Source: Prostheceraeus crozeri (lineage: Eukaryota > Platyhelminthes > Polycladida > Euryleptidae). Taken from it: a stretch of DNA of 64,000 nucleotides. Below, piece after piece: positions 32,453 to 40,844 of the stretch (the first letter of the stretch is position 1; every line of letters starts with the position of its first letter). Under the pieces are notes generated by a model. It was given only the letters and a program-made list of their open reading frames with translations. It was not told the origin of the DNA and ran no database searches. Location of the stretch: positions 62,001 to 126,000 of the forward strand of contig CAJQUW010015371.1 of NCBI GenBank assembly GCA_907163375.1. The letters run 5' to 3'. The position numbers were made by a program, and so were the translations under genes.

Positions 32453-33729
32453 TAACGATTATACTGAAGAATCACGTCACGATACTTTGTAATTTCAATA
32501 TTTGAATCGAAGACTGCATAAATTAATACATTGATCGTCTCAGGTAGTGTTCTTTTGAACGTCAAATCCAAACGAATATTATGAGGCACGTTCGCTTGAC
32601 GATAGGGTGCACTAATATCGCTGTCAGCAGTCAAATCAAATGCATAAATAGTATATCCACTCTTAAACTCTTTCATAGTCAGTCCGTTGGTGTCATCCGT
32701 ATTGTAAAAGCCAAAGACATCCATAAAATCAACATAACTGCGCATAAATTGATCCGAAGCAAAATCTGGTTTGTAGGGTGGACCAGGATGACTCACACCA
32801 TTTACACGTAAAGCAATTTCACTTAACTGATTGTGTTTAAAATTGAAAGGATTCTTCTTTATATTACCATTAAATGCATCATTTTCAACCATTGCCACCA
32901 TGAGGAGCTTCGGTGCTTCCGATGGAAAGAGGCCATCTTTCATGAAACTCTTTTGATCTTTCGGAATTGTAAAGGTGAGAAGCTTTGTATGCTGAACGGG
33001 GTAAATGGCATTTTGGCGGTTAAGACCTTCAGCATGCCCTCTAATGACACTTGGATTCGGTACTACTCGACGAATGTAAAGTGCAATATCTTCCACATGA
33101 ATTCTAAAATTGTCAACTTTAGCAAATGCATTCAGCGCAAATTCAGGCTTATTCAATGTCAGCTTGAGTCGCATGCTGGTATTACAGAGTAAAAACTTTG
33201 ACTGTCTAAAGAAGTCTAAATTCAGCGGACCATATAGCTGACATACTCTACTATCTTTAATCATAGCAGATCGCTTTACAAAGCCACTGTTTGTTTCAAC
33301 ATCAAATTTTCCTGCTTCATCTCTGTACCATCCCATGGCTTCCATATGACTTTTTTGTGCTGCTGGATGAAACTGTGATACATGATTGAAATATGATTTA
33401 TAGGGATAATCGCTTTGACCACCTTCCACCTGCTGCTCTCCAATCGTTAGAGAAACATCGCGAAGTAATGTAGTCAATGGTAAATTGTTCAGTCCAACTT
33501 TATGTGCATCGTCAATAGCAGTTCCATCTGCTTGCTGAATTCTAAACCTCAAATCAAGCATCGCATAACTCAAATCTATGTAGTCATCACTACCACCAGG
33601 AATAACAAATTCAATGGGGCCAGCATTCTCAGCTGTTCGAGGATGATAATCTACAATACTTGAACTAAGAATATCTGTCTGTATGGCTTGTTGATCGAAC
33701 AAACAAAAACCGGAAGTTTTACACTCCAT
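32452..33729 (-). CDS. MCP: Major capsid protein, double jelly-roll (Polinton MCP)
   Basis: A 425-residue protein. The N-terminal stretch PIEFVIPGGSDDYIDLSYAM is the conserved opening of Polinton major capsid proteins (the family that includes C. elegans F54H12.2), which form hexon-like trimers. Later hallmarks are LYGPLNLDFFRQSKFLLCN and a C-terminal strand-rich region. Its length is slightly short for the family but looks complete. It overlaps the upstream small gene by 11 bases and the protease by 1. The frame is open throughout, so the capsid gene looks whole. Confidence 0.9.
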   Translation of the reverse strand: MECKTSGFCLFDQQAIQTDILSSSIVDYHPRTAENAGPIEFVIPGGSDDYIDLSYAMLDLRFRIQQADGTAIDDAHKVGLNNLPLTTLLRDVSLTIGEQQVEGGQSDYPYKSYFNHVSQFHPAAQKSHMEAMGWYRDEAGKFDVETNSGFVKRSAMIKDSRVCQLYGPLNLDFFRQSKFLLCNTSMRLKLTLNKPEFALNAFAKVDNFRIHVEDIALYIRRVVPNPSVIRGHAEGLNRQNAIYPVQHTKLLTFTIPKDQKSFMKDGLFPSEAPKLLMVAMVENDAFNGNIKKNPFNFKHNQLSEIALRVNGVSHPGPPYKPDFASDQFMRSYVDFMDVFGFYNTDDTNGLTMKEFKSGYTIYAFDLTADSDISAPYRQANVPHNIRLDLTFKRTLPETINVLIYAVFDSNIEITKYRDVILQYNR

Positions 33730-34186
33730 GATTAGAAGTTATAGCAGCGTCGTCGTTTAGCGCCTGATGAATGATTAGAGCCTCTGCGACGTTTGCGTGA
33801 ATGCCTTTTGACTGAAGATCGCACCTTACCAGCTCCGCGATGTTTCCTCCTTCCTTTTTCATTCGTTTAGGTGATTTCTTTCCTTGAGTAACACCAGCAA
33901 TGGTCTGCTTCAATGTTTTTAAACCGCGTTCCTTCCCACGATTCAACAAACTGCTCTTAAAACTTCTACCTCTGGAAAGATCACTAGCAACATCACCAGC
34001 AAAGCCAACGGCATTACTTAAAACATTTCGTTTTAAAGATCTACCGACATTGGATATGAGAGGTGCTACAACAGATTTCAGTGCACCAAGTATGCTACCT
34101 CCACGTTGGCGGCGAGCACCGATGTAAATTTGTCCTCCACCACTTACGTAGGAGGGTCGTGAATAAAATGAGGCAGTTGGATTCAT
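33719..34186 (-). CDS. Small basic virion-type protein (adenovirus pX/pVI-like position)
   Basis: A 155-residue basic protein directly upstream of the capsid gene. After a Gly/Tyr-rich start it has RRQRGGSILGALKSVVAPL, an amphipathic stretch like those of adenovirus core and membrane-active precursor proteins. Further Arg/Lys-rich segments follow (RGKERGLKTLK, KKSPKRMKKEGG). The GG dipeptides could be protease sites, in line with the adenain-like protease two genes away. The function is inferred from position and composition, not from strong similarity. Confidence 0.7.
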   Translation of the reverse strand: MNPTASFYSRPSYVSGGGQIYIGARRQRGGSILGALKSVVAPLISNVGRSLKRNVLSNAVGFAGDVASDLSRGRSFKSSLLNRGKERGLKTLKQTIAGVTQGKKSPKRMKKEGGNIAELVRCDLQSKGIHANVAEALIIHQALNDDAAITSNHGV

Positions 34187-34227
34187 AGCTCAAACCCTAA
34201 ACATTGTTAGTTACAACTTTGCATGAA

Positions 34228-35448
34228 TCACTGTCGATCACTTAGATGAAAGATGTCGGCACGACGCATCCAAGAGTTCATACTTGAAGGATAACCAGTC
34301 CATTTAACAAGACACCATTCTTCACCTTGCCGTTTTTTACATCGAATGATTTTCTCTACCAAATATGTTTCACTTTCAGTGACTACCTCAATCTCATCGC
34401 GGTAAAAGCTACCCTCAATTTCTTCATTATCGTAATCTTTCAACTTGTAGGTGGTCGGAGAGTCTTTTTGATTAATCCTTGATACTGTAAATACCTCCTC
34501 TGTCCAATTCGGGAGGTACCCTTTAGCAAAAACACTTTTCACTTTTGAGATACGAACTTTATCGCCAATTTTCACATCACTTTTCACATGAGTGCGTTTA
34601 CGTTGGAATGATTCGCGCACTTTATCTACATTGTCAGCATTTACATCTACTGGTCTGAGTCCAATAGAACGATGGATAGAGTGATTGTAGGCATGGAGTG
34701 TATCTTGTAGAACCTTTGTCCAATTTTGTGTCAAGTTGGCAGTAAAATGTCGCCACAAGCGATTTTTTAATGTGCGATTAAAACGTTCAACGAGTGCAGC
34801 TTTATAAGCGCTCTTTACACTAAACAACTCAATGTCATGCCTCTCAAATAATCTTGTCACATGCTGATTTTCAAACTCTTTTCCTTGATCACTCTGAATT
34901 CTTTTTGGAATGCGACCTTCTCGAAAAATTGTTTGGAATGCTTTTGCTACTCCTTTCCCTTCTTTAGTTTTTAAAGGTTGAGCCCACGCATAACGCGAGA
35001 AAATATCAATGACGGTTAAAATAAAATTATTGCCCGAGTTATGTTTTGAAATGGAGGCAACATCGCACAAATCTGCTTGCCACTGTTCATCGATGTCATG
35101 AACAATATAATGGCGGGTGCGGTACTTCTTTTTCGCTTGTTTGTGGAGTGTATAGGTAGCCTGACCCTTTAACCATCGTTTCACTTGTGATTGTGGAAGA
35201 CCACTCGCTTTTGATAATTTCTTGATAGATGCAAATCCTGCCGGATGTTTTACATCATAATAGATTGACTTCAAACGTTCAGTCGATGACGGCTGACTCT
35301 TTTTCCTCCTTCTCATCTTTTTGTTTTCTTGCCTTTCTACATTTACAACAACTGCAGCATTTAGCTTTAGCGGTTTTGCGATCGTGTTCACATTGCTTAG
35401 GGGTTTCATTATGAGAGCTGGCGCAGCAAGTGCAAGTGACAACGACAT
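34228..35448 (-). CDS. INT: Retroviral-type integrase with chromodomain (Polinton INT)
   Basis: A 406-residue protein that inserts the element. An HTH-like stretch (KKLSKASGLPQSQVKRWL, about 76-93) precedes the integrase core. The catalytic triad is D126 (WQADLCD), D187 (QSDQGKEF) and E221 (ALVERFNRT). An SH3-like region follows (IGDKVRISKVKSVFAKGYLP). A C-terminal chromodomain (YLVEKIIRCKKRQGEEWCLVKW...SWMRRADI, about 355-395) may guide insertion to marked chromatin. It belongs to the F54H12.3-type Polinton integrases. The TGTGGC duplication at the ends is the product expected of this enzyme. A Cys-rich frame overlaps its 5' end. Confidence 0.93.
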   Translation of the reverse strand: MSLSLALAAPALIMKPLSNVNTIAKPLKLNAAVVVNVERQENKKMRRRKKSQPSSTERLKSIYYDVKHPAGFASIKKLSKASGLPQSQVKRWLKGQATYTLHKQAKKKYRTRHYIVHDIDEQWQADLCDVASISKHNSGNNFILTVIDIFSRYAWAQPLKTKEGKGVAKAFQTIFREGRIPKRIQSDQGKEFENQHVTRLFERHDIELFSVKSAYKAALVERFNRTLKNRLWRHFTANLTQNWTKVLQDTLHAYNHSIHRSIGLRPVDVNADNVDKVRESFQRKRTHVKSDVKIGDKVRISKVKSVFAKGYLPNWTEEVFTVSRINQKDSPTTYKLKDYDNEEIEGSFYRDEIEVVTESETYLVEKIIRCKKRQGEEWCLVKWTGYPSSMNSWMRRADIFHLSDRQ

Positions 35449-35494
35449 TCACCTCTGGCGGCTCATTACATGGCAAGCAACACATCTGCTTCAT
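35279..35494 (-). CDS. Cys-rich small open frame overlapping the integrase 5' end
   Basis: A 71-residue frame with eleven or more Cys in CC and CxxC pairs (MCCLPCNEPP, CTCCASSH, CCSCCKC), followed by a charged tail. Its ATG at 35494 lies one base after the TAA of the upstream gene (TAATATG), the same tight packing seen across this block. It overlaps the first 170 bases of the integrase in another frame. It could be a real zinc-binding protein or a composition by-product; the packing favours a real gene. Confidence 0.4.
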   Translation of the reverse strand: MKQMCCLPCNEPPEVNVVVTCTCCASSHNETPKQCEHDRKTAKAKCCSCCKCRKARKQKDEKEEKESAVID

Positions 35495-35495
35495 A

Positions 35496-36188
35496 TTAAT
35501 AGTCTGAGAACATGTATTTCCTAGGAGGAGCTGTTTTACGTTTTCCTTTTACCAGTTTTAGTGGCGATGTAGATCTACGTCGAGTTCTTCCTCTTGTTTG
35601 CTTAGTGAGTGTGGGAGGGGATGTAGCAGGTGACGTCTTAAACCAATTTGTTGGCATTTTCATCGCCTGAAGCATTGGAGTAGTAGCCACTGTTGAATCA
35701 AGTTCTTTCAATGTCTCATTATTTAAAGCAAATTTTGGCACATTATGCTTTTTCAATAGTTTAAGAAAGTATGACCAACCAGGTGGAACATAGCCCTGAC
35801 GGCGCTTTCTACGTGTCGCATACTGAATCAAGTCTTCATAACGTGAAGCATCAATCACTTTATTTTCATCTGTAATGATTTCTCCTCTATCATTTACATT
35901 GAGATGGGGTTCAATACTGTTGAAAAGAGATATGGCATGTGCGCGAGATGCTAAAGGTGTAGCAGTCGATACAGAGTCACGCATCTTATTCTTCAAGTTT
36001 TTCAATTGCTCAACAGTTTCCGATTGTAATAATACAGCACGATGTGGATCTTTGATGTGAACATTTTGCTGATAATCTATTTCTTTCCTATACATTTGAT
36101 TTGCAAGAGGTTGCTTTACTTGCTGCATGGCAGTCAATTGTACATATTCATCCTGAGGAATAACAATCATGCGAGAATAAGAACTCAT
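35496..36188 (-). CDS. Conserved Polinton protein of unknown function (230 aa)
   Basis: It starts MSSYSRMIVIPQDEYVQL, a start type common in a conserved Polinton family. It has a central SRYEDLIQYATRRKRRQGYVPPGW module followed by FLKLLKKHNVPKFALNNETL. The C-terminus is rich in Arg, Lys, Ser and Thr (RGRTRRRSTSPLKLVKGKRK), which suggests nucleic-acid binding or nuclear import. Its start overlaps the ATPase stop by a few bases. I recognise the family by its position and wording but know no function for it. Confidence 0.75.
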   Translation of the reverse strand: MSSYSRMIVIPQDEYVQLTAMQQVKQPLANQMYRKEIDYQQNVHIKDPHRAVLLQSETVEQLKNLKNKMRDSVSTATPLASRAHAISLFNSIEPHLNVNDRGEIITDENKVIDASRYEDLIQYATRRKRRQGYVPPGWSYFLKLLKKHNVPKFALNNETLKELDSTVATTPMLQAMKMPTNWFKTSPATSPPTLTKQTRGRTRRRSTSPLKLVKGKRKTAPPRKYMFSDY

Positions 36189-36802
36189 AGTTTGTAGATA
36201 ATCATGGGAGTTTTCAAAATATCACTTCGAAATCTAAATTCTTCCGGACACTCTTGCGTAAAGTCAATGAATAAGTAACCGTATGGTTTTTCAGTAGCTG
36301 CTTGAAAAATTTCAATTAAGGCTTTTGATCCTCTGGGTGCAACTTGTCGCGCTAAAATTTCAAATTGACTTTTATCTCGCGGATTCTTGAAAATAGCATA
36401 ATAGTGTGTATTCAGGTTTCGTGTACGAGCTTCTTTTCCATCAGGAAACAAATTTTGTGTAATATAGATGATAAAACACCTTTTATGGTGTGCTGCGCGA
36501 GTGAACATATCTGTAACATCTTTTGAATTCTTACTTTCTTTTAATAAATCATCCAATACAACAACATCATTAGACTGAAGTTTATCCACTGGAATAATTC
36601 CTTCATGTCGAATAAAGTTGCGACTTTGCAATTCCTGAAACAGCGACGGTTGATAAATACCATAACACCAAATCACTCGATTGATAGGTTCCTTAAACAA
36701 CTCCCTTCTTTTATCCAATAAATTCAGCGTGAAAACAGTTTTACCTGCATGAGATGGACCTGATACAGTCAGAACTTTATCACATTGAAGTCTGAAATCC
36801 AT
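36185..36802 (-). CDS. ATP: FtsK/HerA-type genome-packaging ATPase (Polinton ATP)
   Basis: From the ATG at 36802 this is 205 residues (an upstream in-frame TTG at 36850 is less likely). The Walker A motif GPSHAGKT is at residues 15-22 and the Walker B motif VVVLDD at about 80-85. The stretch IIYITQNLF after them fits the sensor region of the family. Such ATPases pump DNA into the capsid in Polinton-like viruses. The gene sits between two small virion-type genes in the leftward block and looks whole. Confidence 0.93.
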   Translation of the reverse strand: MDFRLQCDKVLTVSGPSHAGKTVFTLNLLDKRRELFKEPINRVIWCYGIYQPSLFQELQSRNFIRHEGIIPVDKLQSNDVVVLDDLLKESKNSKDVTDMFTRAAHHKRCFIIYITQNLFPDGKEARTRNLNTHYYAIFKNPRDKSQFEILARQVAPRGSKALIEIFQAATEKPYGYLFIDFTQECPEEFRFRSDILKTPMIIYKL

Positions 36803-36833
36803 TTTATTACTTTGAGACTCAACATTTGCATAA

Positions 36834-37190
36834 TTAACGCTTAGAGCCAAAGATATTTCCCAATAGGTTGCCCACGGCAGGAGCTATCATTGGAAGTATT
36901 GCTGAAAGGAAACCGCCCTTTTGTGTTAGAGTTTTCCTCTTTCTTTGAAGGGCGACTTTAGGATTGGAGATGAAACGCAATTTCGTAGCATATCGCTTAA
37001 GTAACTTTCGTTGTTTTGGCGCTAATTTCTTCGTCCTCAACTTCCTCACATGAGAAATAATTTCACAAATGAATTTATCGTTAGCATGTCGTATAGCATT
37101 GTATCGCTGATTTGCTTTCATTCGTCGGAGAGCTTGAATGGCTGAAGAAAACTTTTGACTTTTACGTTTCGTCATTTTACGTTTCGCCAT
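36834..37190 (-). CDS. Small very basic protein with C-terminal hydrophobic segment
   Basis: 118 residues. The first 95 are dominated by Lys and Arg (MAKRKMTKRKSQK, KLRTKKLAPKQRKLLKRY). They end in a Gly-Gly motif followed by GGFLSAILPMIAPAVGNLLG, a 20-residue hydrophobic, possibly membrane-active segment. This plan resembles the pX-like and membrane-lytic small proteins described in adintoviruses and adenoviruses. A DNA-condensing and entry role is inferred. The gene lies 31 bases upstream of the ATPase start. Confidence 0.75.
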   Translation of the reverse strand: MAKRKMTKRKSQKFSSAIQALRRMKANQRYNAIRHANDKFICEIISHVRKLRTKKLAPKQRKLLKRYATKLRFISNPKVALQRKRKTLTQKGGFLSAILPMIAPAVGNLLGNIFGSKR

Positions 37191-37241
37191 TTTCCGTGTT
37201 AGTCTTTGCTAAAACCTATCTTTACCACATTTGCATAGGTA

Positions 37242-37565
37242 CTAACTATTGCGACATAAGTGACACTCGAAATGAGCAATGTCACAGTGGTTACATTGGC
37301 AAAGTTGAATGCAATTACGTATGAAACAGCGTTGACAAAAAGCATGCTTACATCTCTTGAAGATGCGCTTTTCATTTCCATCCTTTCGCTTACATACATC
37401 GCAACACATAGTTTCACCGTTACTGATGTCTATAGCAAGTCTTTTTGAAGATATGAATTTGCTAGCCTTTTCTAAATAATAGACGCATGTACAGAAGGAA
37501 TATACTTCGAGAGTGAGCAGACATAGCTCGAAAACCAGTTGTGCTACAATCAAGTACCACTGCAT
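37242..37565 (-). CDS. RING-type (C3HC4) protein with N-terminal membrane segment
   Basis: 107 residues from the ATG at 37565. Residues 4-30 are hydrophobic (YLIVAQLVFELCLLTLEVY), a likely signal anchor. The C-terminal half holds a full C3HC4 RING pattern: C55, C58, C72, H74, C77, C80, C91 and C94, with two further Cys after it. RING proteins are commonly ubiquitin ligases; a role in countering host defence or in membrane turnover is inferred. A second, smaller RING-like protein is encoded at 38649-38849. Confidence 0.72.
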   Translation of the reverse strand: MQWYLIVAQLVFELCLLTLEVYSFCTCVYYLEKASKFISSKRLAIDISNGETMCCDVCKRKDGNEKRIFKRCKHAFCQRCFIRNCIQLCQCNHCDIAHFECHLCRNS

Positions 37566-37567
37566 TT

Positions 37568-37978
37568 TCAATTTTTCTTTATGGAAAGTTGAATGTGAAT
37601 ATCTGAAATCGCTTCAATCACTAGACTGCTACCATGATGGTTAAATGCGTTAAGACGTTCAGCAATTTTTATCATATGTCTTTTAAAAAATTCTTGGGGG
37701 TGATCTACCACTTCCATTGAATAAGAAGCAAAATGGAAAGAGCGACTTTCCACCTCTTCCTTTCCAAAATGACTAAACTTAATTTTCGCAACTAATCGCG
37801 CCATGATAATGCTATCAGAGAATGTATTCATTAACTCTAGAAATAGAGTGCTAGCATCATCGACCACTGCTTCGATGTCGGTCTCATCTTTATGAAATTT
37901 TATCACATAATCTTGAACAGCTCCTTTTAAACTTTGCCTATGAAAACGTAATGTTCCGCAGTCGTTTGAGAAAGACAT
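37568..37978 (-). CDS. Stand-alone copy of the polymerase N-terminal domain
   Basis: 136 residues. The stretch SRSFHFASYSMEVVD...FNHHGSSLVIEAISDIHIQL aligns with LEFHIPSSPAIEVVD...FNERDSGLVFDGIETAMIKI in the polymerase N-terminal region at 21951-22949, with matching order and spacing. In many Polinton-type polymerases this domain precedes the exonuclease; here it also exists as its own protein. It may help replication initiation, for instance as a primer-protein or partner domain, but that is inference. It lies 3 bases from the RING gene. Confidence 0.7.
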   Translation of the reverse strand: MSFSNDCGTLRFHRQSLKGAVQDYVIKFHKDETDIEAVVDDASTLFLELMNTFSDSIIMARLVAKIKFSHFGKEEVESRSFHFASYSMEVVDHPQEFFKRHMIKIAERLNAFNHHGSSLVIEAISDIHIQLSIKKN

Positions 37979-38065
37979 GATCGCCCTTTATCTAACCCAT
38001 CCATTGCATGAAAACAACAACTCTTCTCATAGTAACATTTATTGAATAACGGTAACAAGCATGCA

Positions 38066-38596
38066 TTATAAATCAATGGTTTGAAAGAGATAAAATAGAT
38101 ACAGCTGGTAACTATCATACAGCGAGCAATGATAACCATACAGGACTTTGGCAGTGTTGAGGTAAGGAGGAAAGAAGCATTGGTTATGAACGTAGCTACT
38201 ACAACGAACAGACAAAATAGGAACACACAAATCCTTAAAACGTTTCGTGACTTCATGATAATGTTGATTCACTCTACTATCCCAAGGCGGGAGCAAAATA
38301 TCATCAATGATTAGATTGGGAAATACTTTCCTCTCCTTACCAGGATTATTACAAAAGATGCGTATAACATTGAAAGCAGCTAACCATCGTTTAAAGTCAA
38401 TAAGAAGAGCACTCTCACAAGAAAAGCCATAGTCTTGCAAATATTTCAGATTAAGTCCATGAATGTGTTTTCTCGCCCATTGATCAACATTGGGATCGCA
38501 GTTGGCATGTTGATGATAGACACTAACAATCTGATATGTCCAATTGTTCATAGCAATAGCACTGAGCTCCTGTACAGGTTCACCCTCACAATCCAT
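38066..38596 (-). CDS. DEDD-type 3'-5' exonuclease-like protein
   Basis: 176 residues from the ATG at 38596. The start MDCEGEPVQELSAIAM matches the Exo I D-x-E motif of DEDD nucleases. The preceding codons, read from a possible splice acceptor at 38614 (ttccgttttag), give ASIIIF, the beta strand expected before this motif. Later conserved-looking blocks are HIHGLNLKYL, NLIIDDILLPPW and YGYHCSLYDSYQLYLFYL, the last holding a candidate final Asp. Related small genes occur in other Polintons as I recall. It could be a proofreading, repair or RNA-degrading enzyme. The true start may lie in an upstream exon. Confidence 0.6.
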   Translation of the reverse strand: MDCEGEPVQELSAIAMNNWTYQIVSVYHQHANCDPNVDQWARKHIHGLNLKYLQDYGFSCESALLIDFKRWLAAFNVIRIFCNNPGKERKVFPNLIIDDILLPPWDSRVNQHYHEVTKRFKDLCVPILSVRCSSYVHNQCFFPPYLNTAKVLYGYHCSLYDSYQLYLFYLFQTIDL

Positions 38597-38648
38597 AAAA
38601 ATGATGATAGAAGCCTAAAACGGAAATTTACACATCTAAGGAAACGTT

Positions 38649-38849
38649 CTATAACATATTACAAAATGAAGAATTACATCGATGCTTTTCACGACAAAAT
38701 ACACAAATGATATGATGGCAACGAAGAAGTAAAATGTATCTAATAAGACCACGTCTACGACACTCAAAGCACATAAGCGAATTGTCATAGGGTAGAGTTA
38801 GGAAAGGACTAGTAATTCTCCTTCTTTGATTTGCGTTTTGATGTAGCAT
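38649..38849 (-). CDS. Small RING-like protein
   Basis: 66 residues from the ATG at 38849. The zinc ligands follow C27, C30, C44, H46, C49, C52, C58 and C63, a compact C3HC4-like order. Its 5' end overlaps the 3' end of the neighbouring gene (38809-39584) in another frame, which fits the dense packing here. The RING is shorter than usual, so its fold is less certain than that of the 37242-37565 protein. Confidence 0.5.
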   Translation of the reverse strand: MLHQNANQRRRITSPFLTLPYDNSLMCFECRRRGLIRYILLLRCHHIICVFCREKHRCNSSFCNML

Positions 38850-39584
38850 TCTTCTCCGACTTGCGCTTCGTACCACTGCTGTTAAGGATTTGATCAATTA
38901 TGTCGTCCACGTTGGGTGGTTTCGGAATATATAGGATGGATTCCATATGCATGGAGAGAGAGGCTATTTTATTATCCTTGTGTCGACCATAATATAGCCC
39001 ATTCACTTTGAAAAGGATATCCCAAGTACCTTCTCCGAGCTCATCACATCTGATGGGTATTGAATGATCTCCCTCCTTCTTATAGTAAGTACACCAATGT
39101 GATACCGGTAGGCAAATGTGATTACCATCCCAAATCTTTCTATAGGGAGTATCCTTGTCATCTCTCGCCTTCCACTCTTGAGCAAGAGGAGTAGGAATGT
39201 CCATATTTAATGTCACGTACTCCTCAATAATATCAAGTTGGTGGCGAATGTACGGACTCACGGGGATCAGTATGTAGTCCCCATACTGATTGTGCATTAT
39301 CTTGACATCCGTGGAAGGGAGCATTCCCGTTTGGAGTACTACGCTATGATCATCATAACGCAAGGCTTGTTTAAATTTACGCTGTAGCGGTGTAGGATTA
39401 TGTACCTTGGATGTTTCTTCCACTGGCCTCAGTTGTAGATGATCTGACCGTAGCGAACCTTGTAACGTTTGACCGCCATTTTGTCCTACTAGTGCAGCAG
39501 ATGGAGTAGATGCCTGAAAATGAAAAAAGATTGTATTAAGTTTACGTTCAAGGGAGGAGAGGGAGGGAAGTAGCGACTTACCAT
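38809..39584 (-). CDS. First gene of the leftward block, spliced after its start codon; unknown function
   Basis: The ATG at 39584-39582 is followed at once by the donor GTAAGT. A 68-base intron ends in tttttcattttcag, and the frame continues from 39513 as ASTPSAALVGQNGGQTLQGS, giving 235 residues. The protein has a Ser/Gln-rich start, a central mixed region (DYILIPVSPYIRHQLDIIEE, HICLPVSHWCTYYKK) and a Lys-rich C-terminus (TSKRKSKKENY) resembling a nuclear signal. A TATA box lies about 100 bases upstream. I recognise no domain. The splice model is inferred from consensus sites and frame agreement. Confidence 0.65.
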
Positions 39585-39684
39585 TTTAGTTGGATAATAG
39601 AACAGGGAACTAGAGAGAGAGAAAATGTGCGTCCGTCACTCGTGTGATTCAACGATGGAATGATTCTCACTGTGGAAGGCTCGC

Positions 39685-39692
39685 TATTTATA
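39685..39692 (-). promoter_or_regulatory. TATA box of the leftward gene block
   Basis: TATAAATA on the minus strand, about 100 bases before the ATG at 39584 and just inside the right terminal repeat region. It is likely the promoter for the rightmost gene, and possibly for several genes through splicing. Confidence 0.6.
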
Positions 39693-40059
39693 AAGAAATG
39701 CTTGATTCTCATTGGATGATGATCCTCATTGGACAATAACATCAAGCTGATTCCAAATCTGGCATCCGTTTACCAATCCGATGCTTCGTTTTGAAGCTAC
39801 AGCCCAAAACGTCCCAAATTCTAACTCTGTCGTTTTTCGCCAATGTCCCAAAATCTTAAATGGCGTCTCACATCTAAACGAAGACAGATAGGAACAAGCC
39901 GATTCTTTCACTGAACTTGTCTCACTCTTAGCTTTCAAACGAGCTATGGCACGACAAAATCCGTCCACTGGAAGCCAAAATCGAAGCGAGCTGTCCAGAG
40001 GGGGGGGGACGTCAGCGAAAATTTTTCTCTCCGATTGCGTTCAAAATCACCATACCGAT

Positions 40060-40844
40060 GCAGAATTTCACGCTGAATCCGAATCTGGCCTCCGTTTTCT
40101 CATCCGATGCTTCGTTTTGGCGCTACACACCAAAACGTCCCAAATTCTAACTCTGTCGTTTTTTCGAAAAATGTTGAAAATTTTTTCTCTCCGATTGACT
40201 TGAAACTCACCATACAGATAGAGAATTTCACGCTGATTCCAAATCTGAAATCCGTTTTCCAATCCGATGCTTCGTTTTGAAGCTACAGCCCAAAACGTCC
40301 CAAATTCTAACTCTGTCGTTTTTCGCCAATGTCCCAAAATCTTAAATGGCGTCTCACATCTAAACGAAGACAGATATGAACAAGCCGCTTGTTTCACTGA
40401 ATTTGTCTCACTCTTAGCTTTCAAACGAGCTATGGCACGACAAAATCCGTCCACTAGAAGGAAAGTTGGAAGGTCGGTGCAGAGGTTGGGGGACGTCAGC
40501 GAAATTTTTTCTCTCCGATTGCGTTCAAATTCACCATACCGATGCAGAATTTCACGCTGAATCCGAATCTGGCCTCCGTTTTCACATCCGACCACTCCTT
40601 CCACTCGAAACAGCCCATTTTACAACCCAACATTCAGCAGTTTGCACGAAAAACATCACACACTATAGCCTCAAGACTAATCCTGGCGGTCGCCCAAGTC
40701 CACCACGACACTCTGCTTGCCAGTTCAGAGTGGGGGGGACGGCAGTCCCGATAGCATCCCTCGGCGGCCGACCCACGACACGCATGCCTGTACTCCAGAG
40801 GGGTGGGCGCCTGGTCAGAGTGGTCGCCGTTTTTTTTTCTAACT
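40060..40844 (-). repeat. Polinton right terminal inverted repeat
   Basis: The complement of the left repeat. Just inside it, 39749-40059 repeats part of the same unit at a spacing of about 486 bases, so the right end carries an additional partial copy that the left end lacks. This is probably from unequal exchange between sub-repeats. Confidence 0.88.

Larger units (their letters stand above)
21168..40844. mobile_element. Polinton (Maverick) element, nearly whole
   Basis: A 19,677-base element with terminal inverted repeats starting AGTAGTAAGAAAACGGCG (left) and AGTTAGAAAAAAAAACGGCG (right, complement). It is flanked by the 6-bp duplication TGTGGC (21162-21167 and 40845-40850), the size Polintons make. 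It carries all hallmark genes: protein-primed polymerase B, integrase, protease, packaging ATPase and major capsid protein, plus about a dozen others. Polymerase, TBP-like and PC4-like genes run rightward; the rest run leftward. About two breaks are visible, one being an inserted C-rich block; otherwise the frames look whole. The inner terminal repeats are nearly identical, which suggests a fairly recent insertion. Confidence 0.97.

Noticed and set aside
32581-33192. Plus-strand frames across the capsid gene
   Set aside because: Shadows of the well-supported minus-strand major capsid gene.
40068-40604. 178-codon minus-strand frame in the right Polinton end
   Set aside because: Made of the terminal sub-repeats; the same peptide words recur within it because the DNA unit is repeated.
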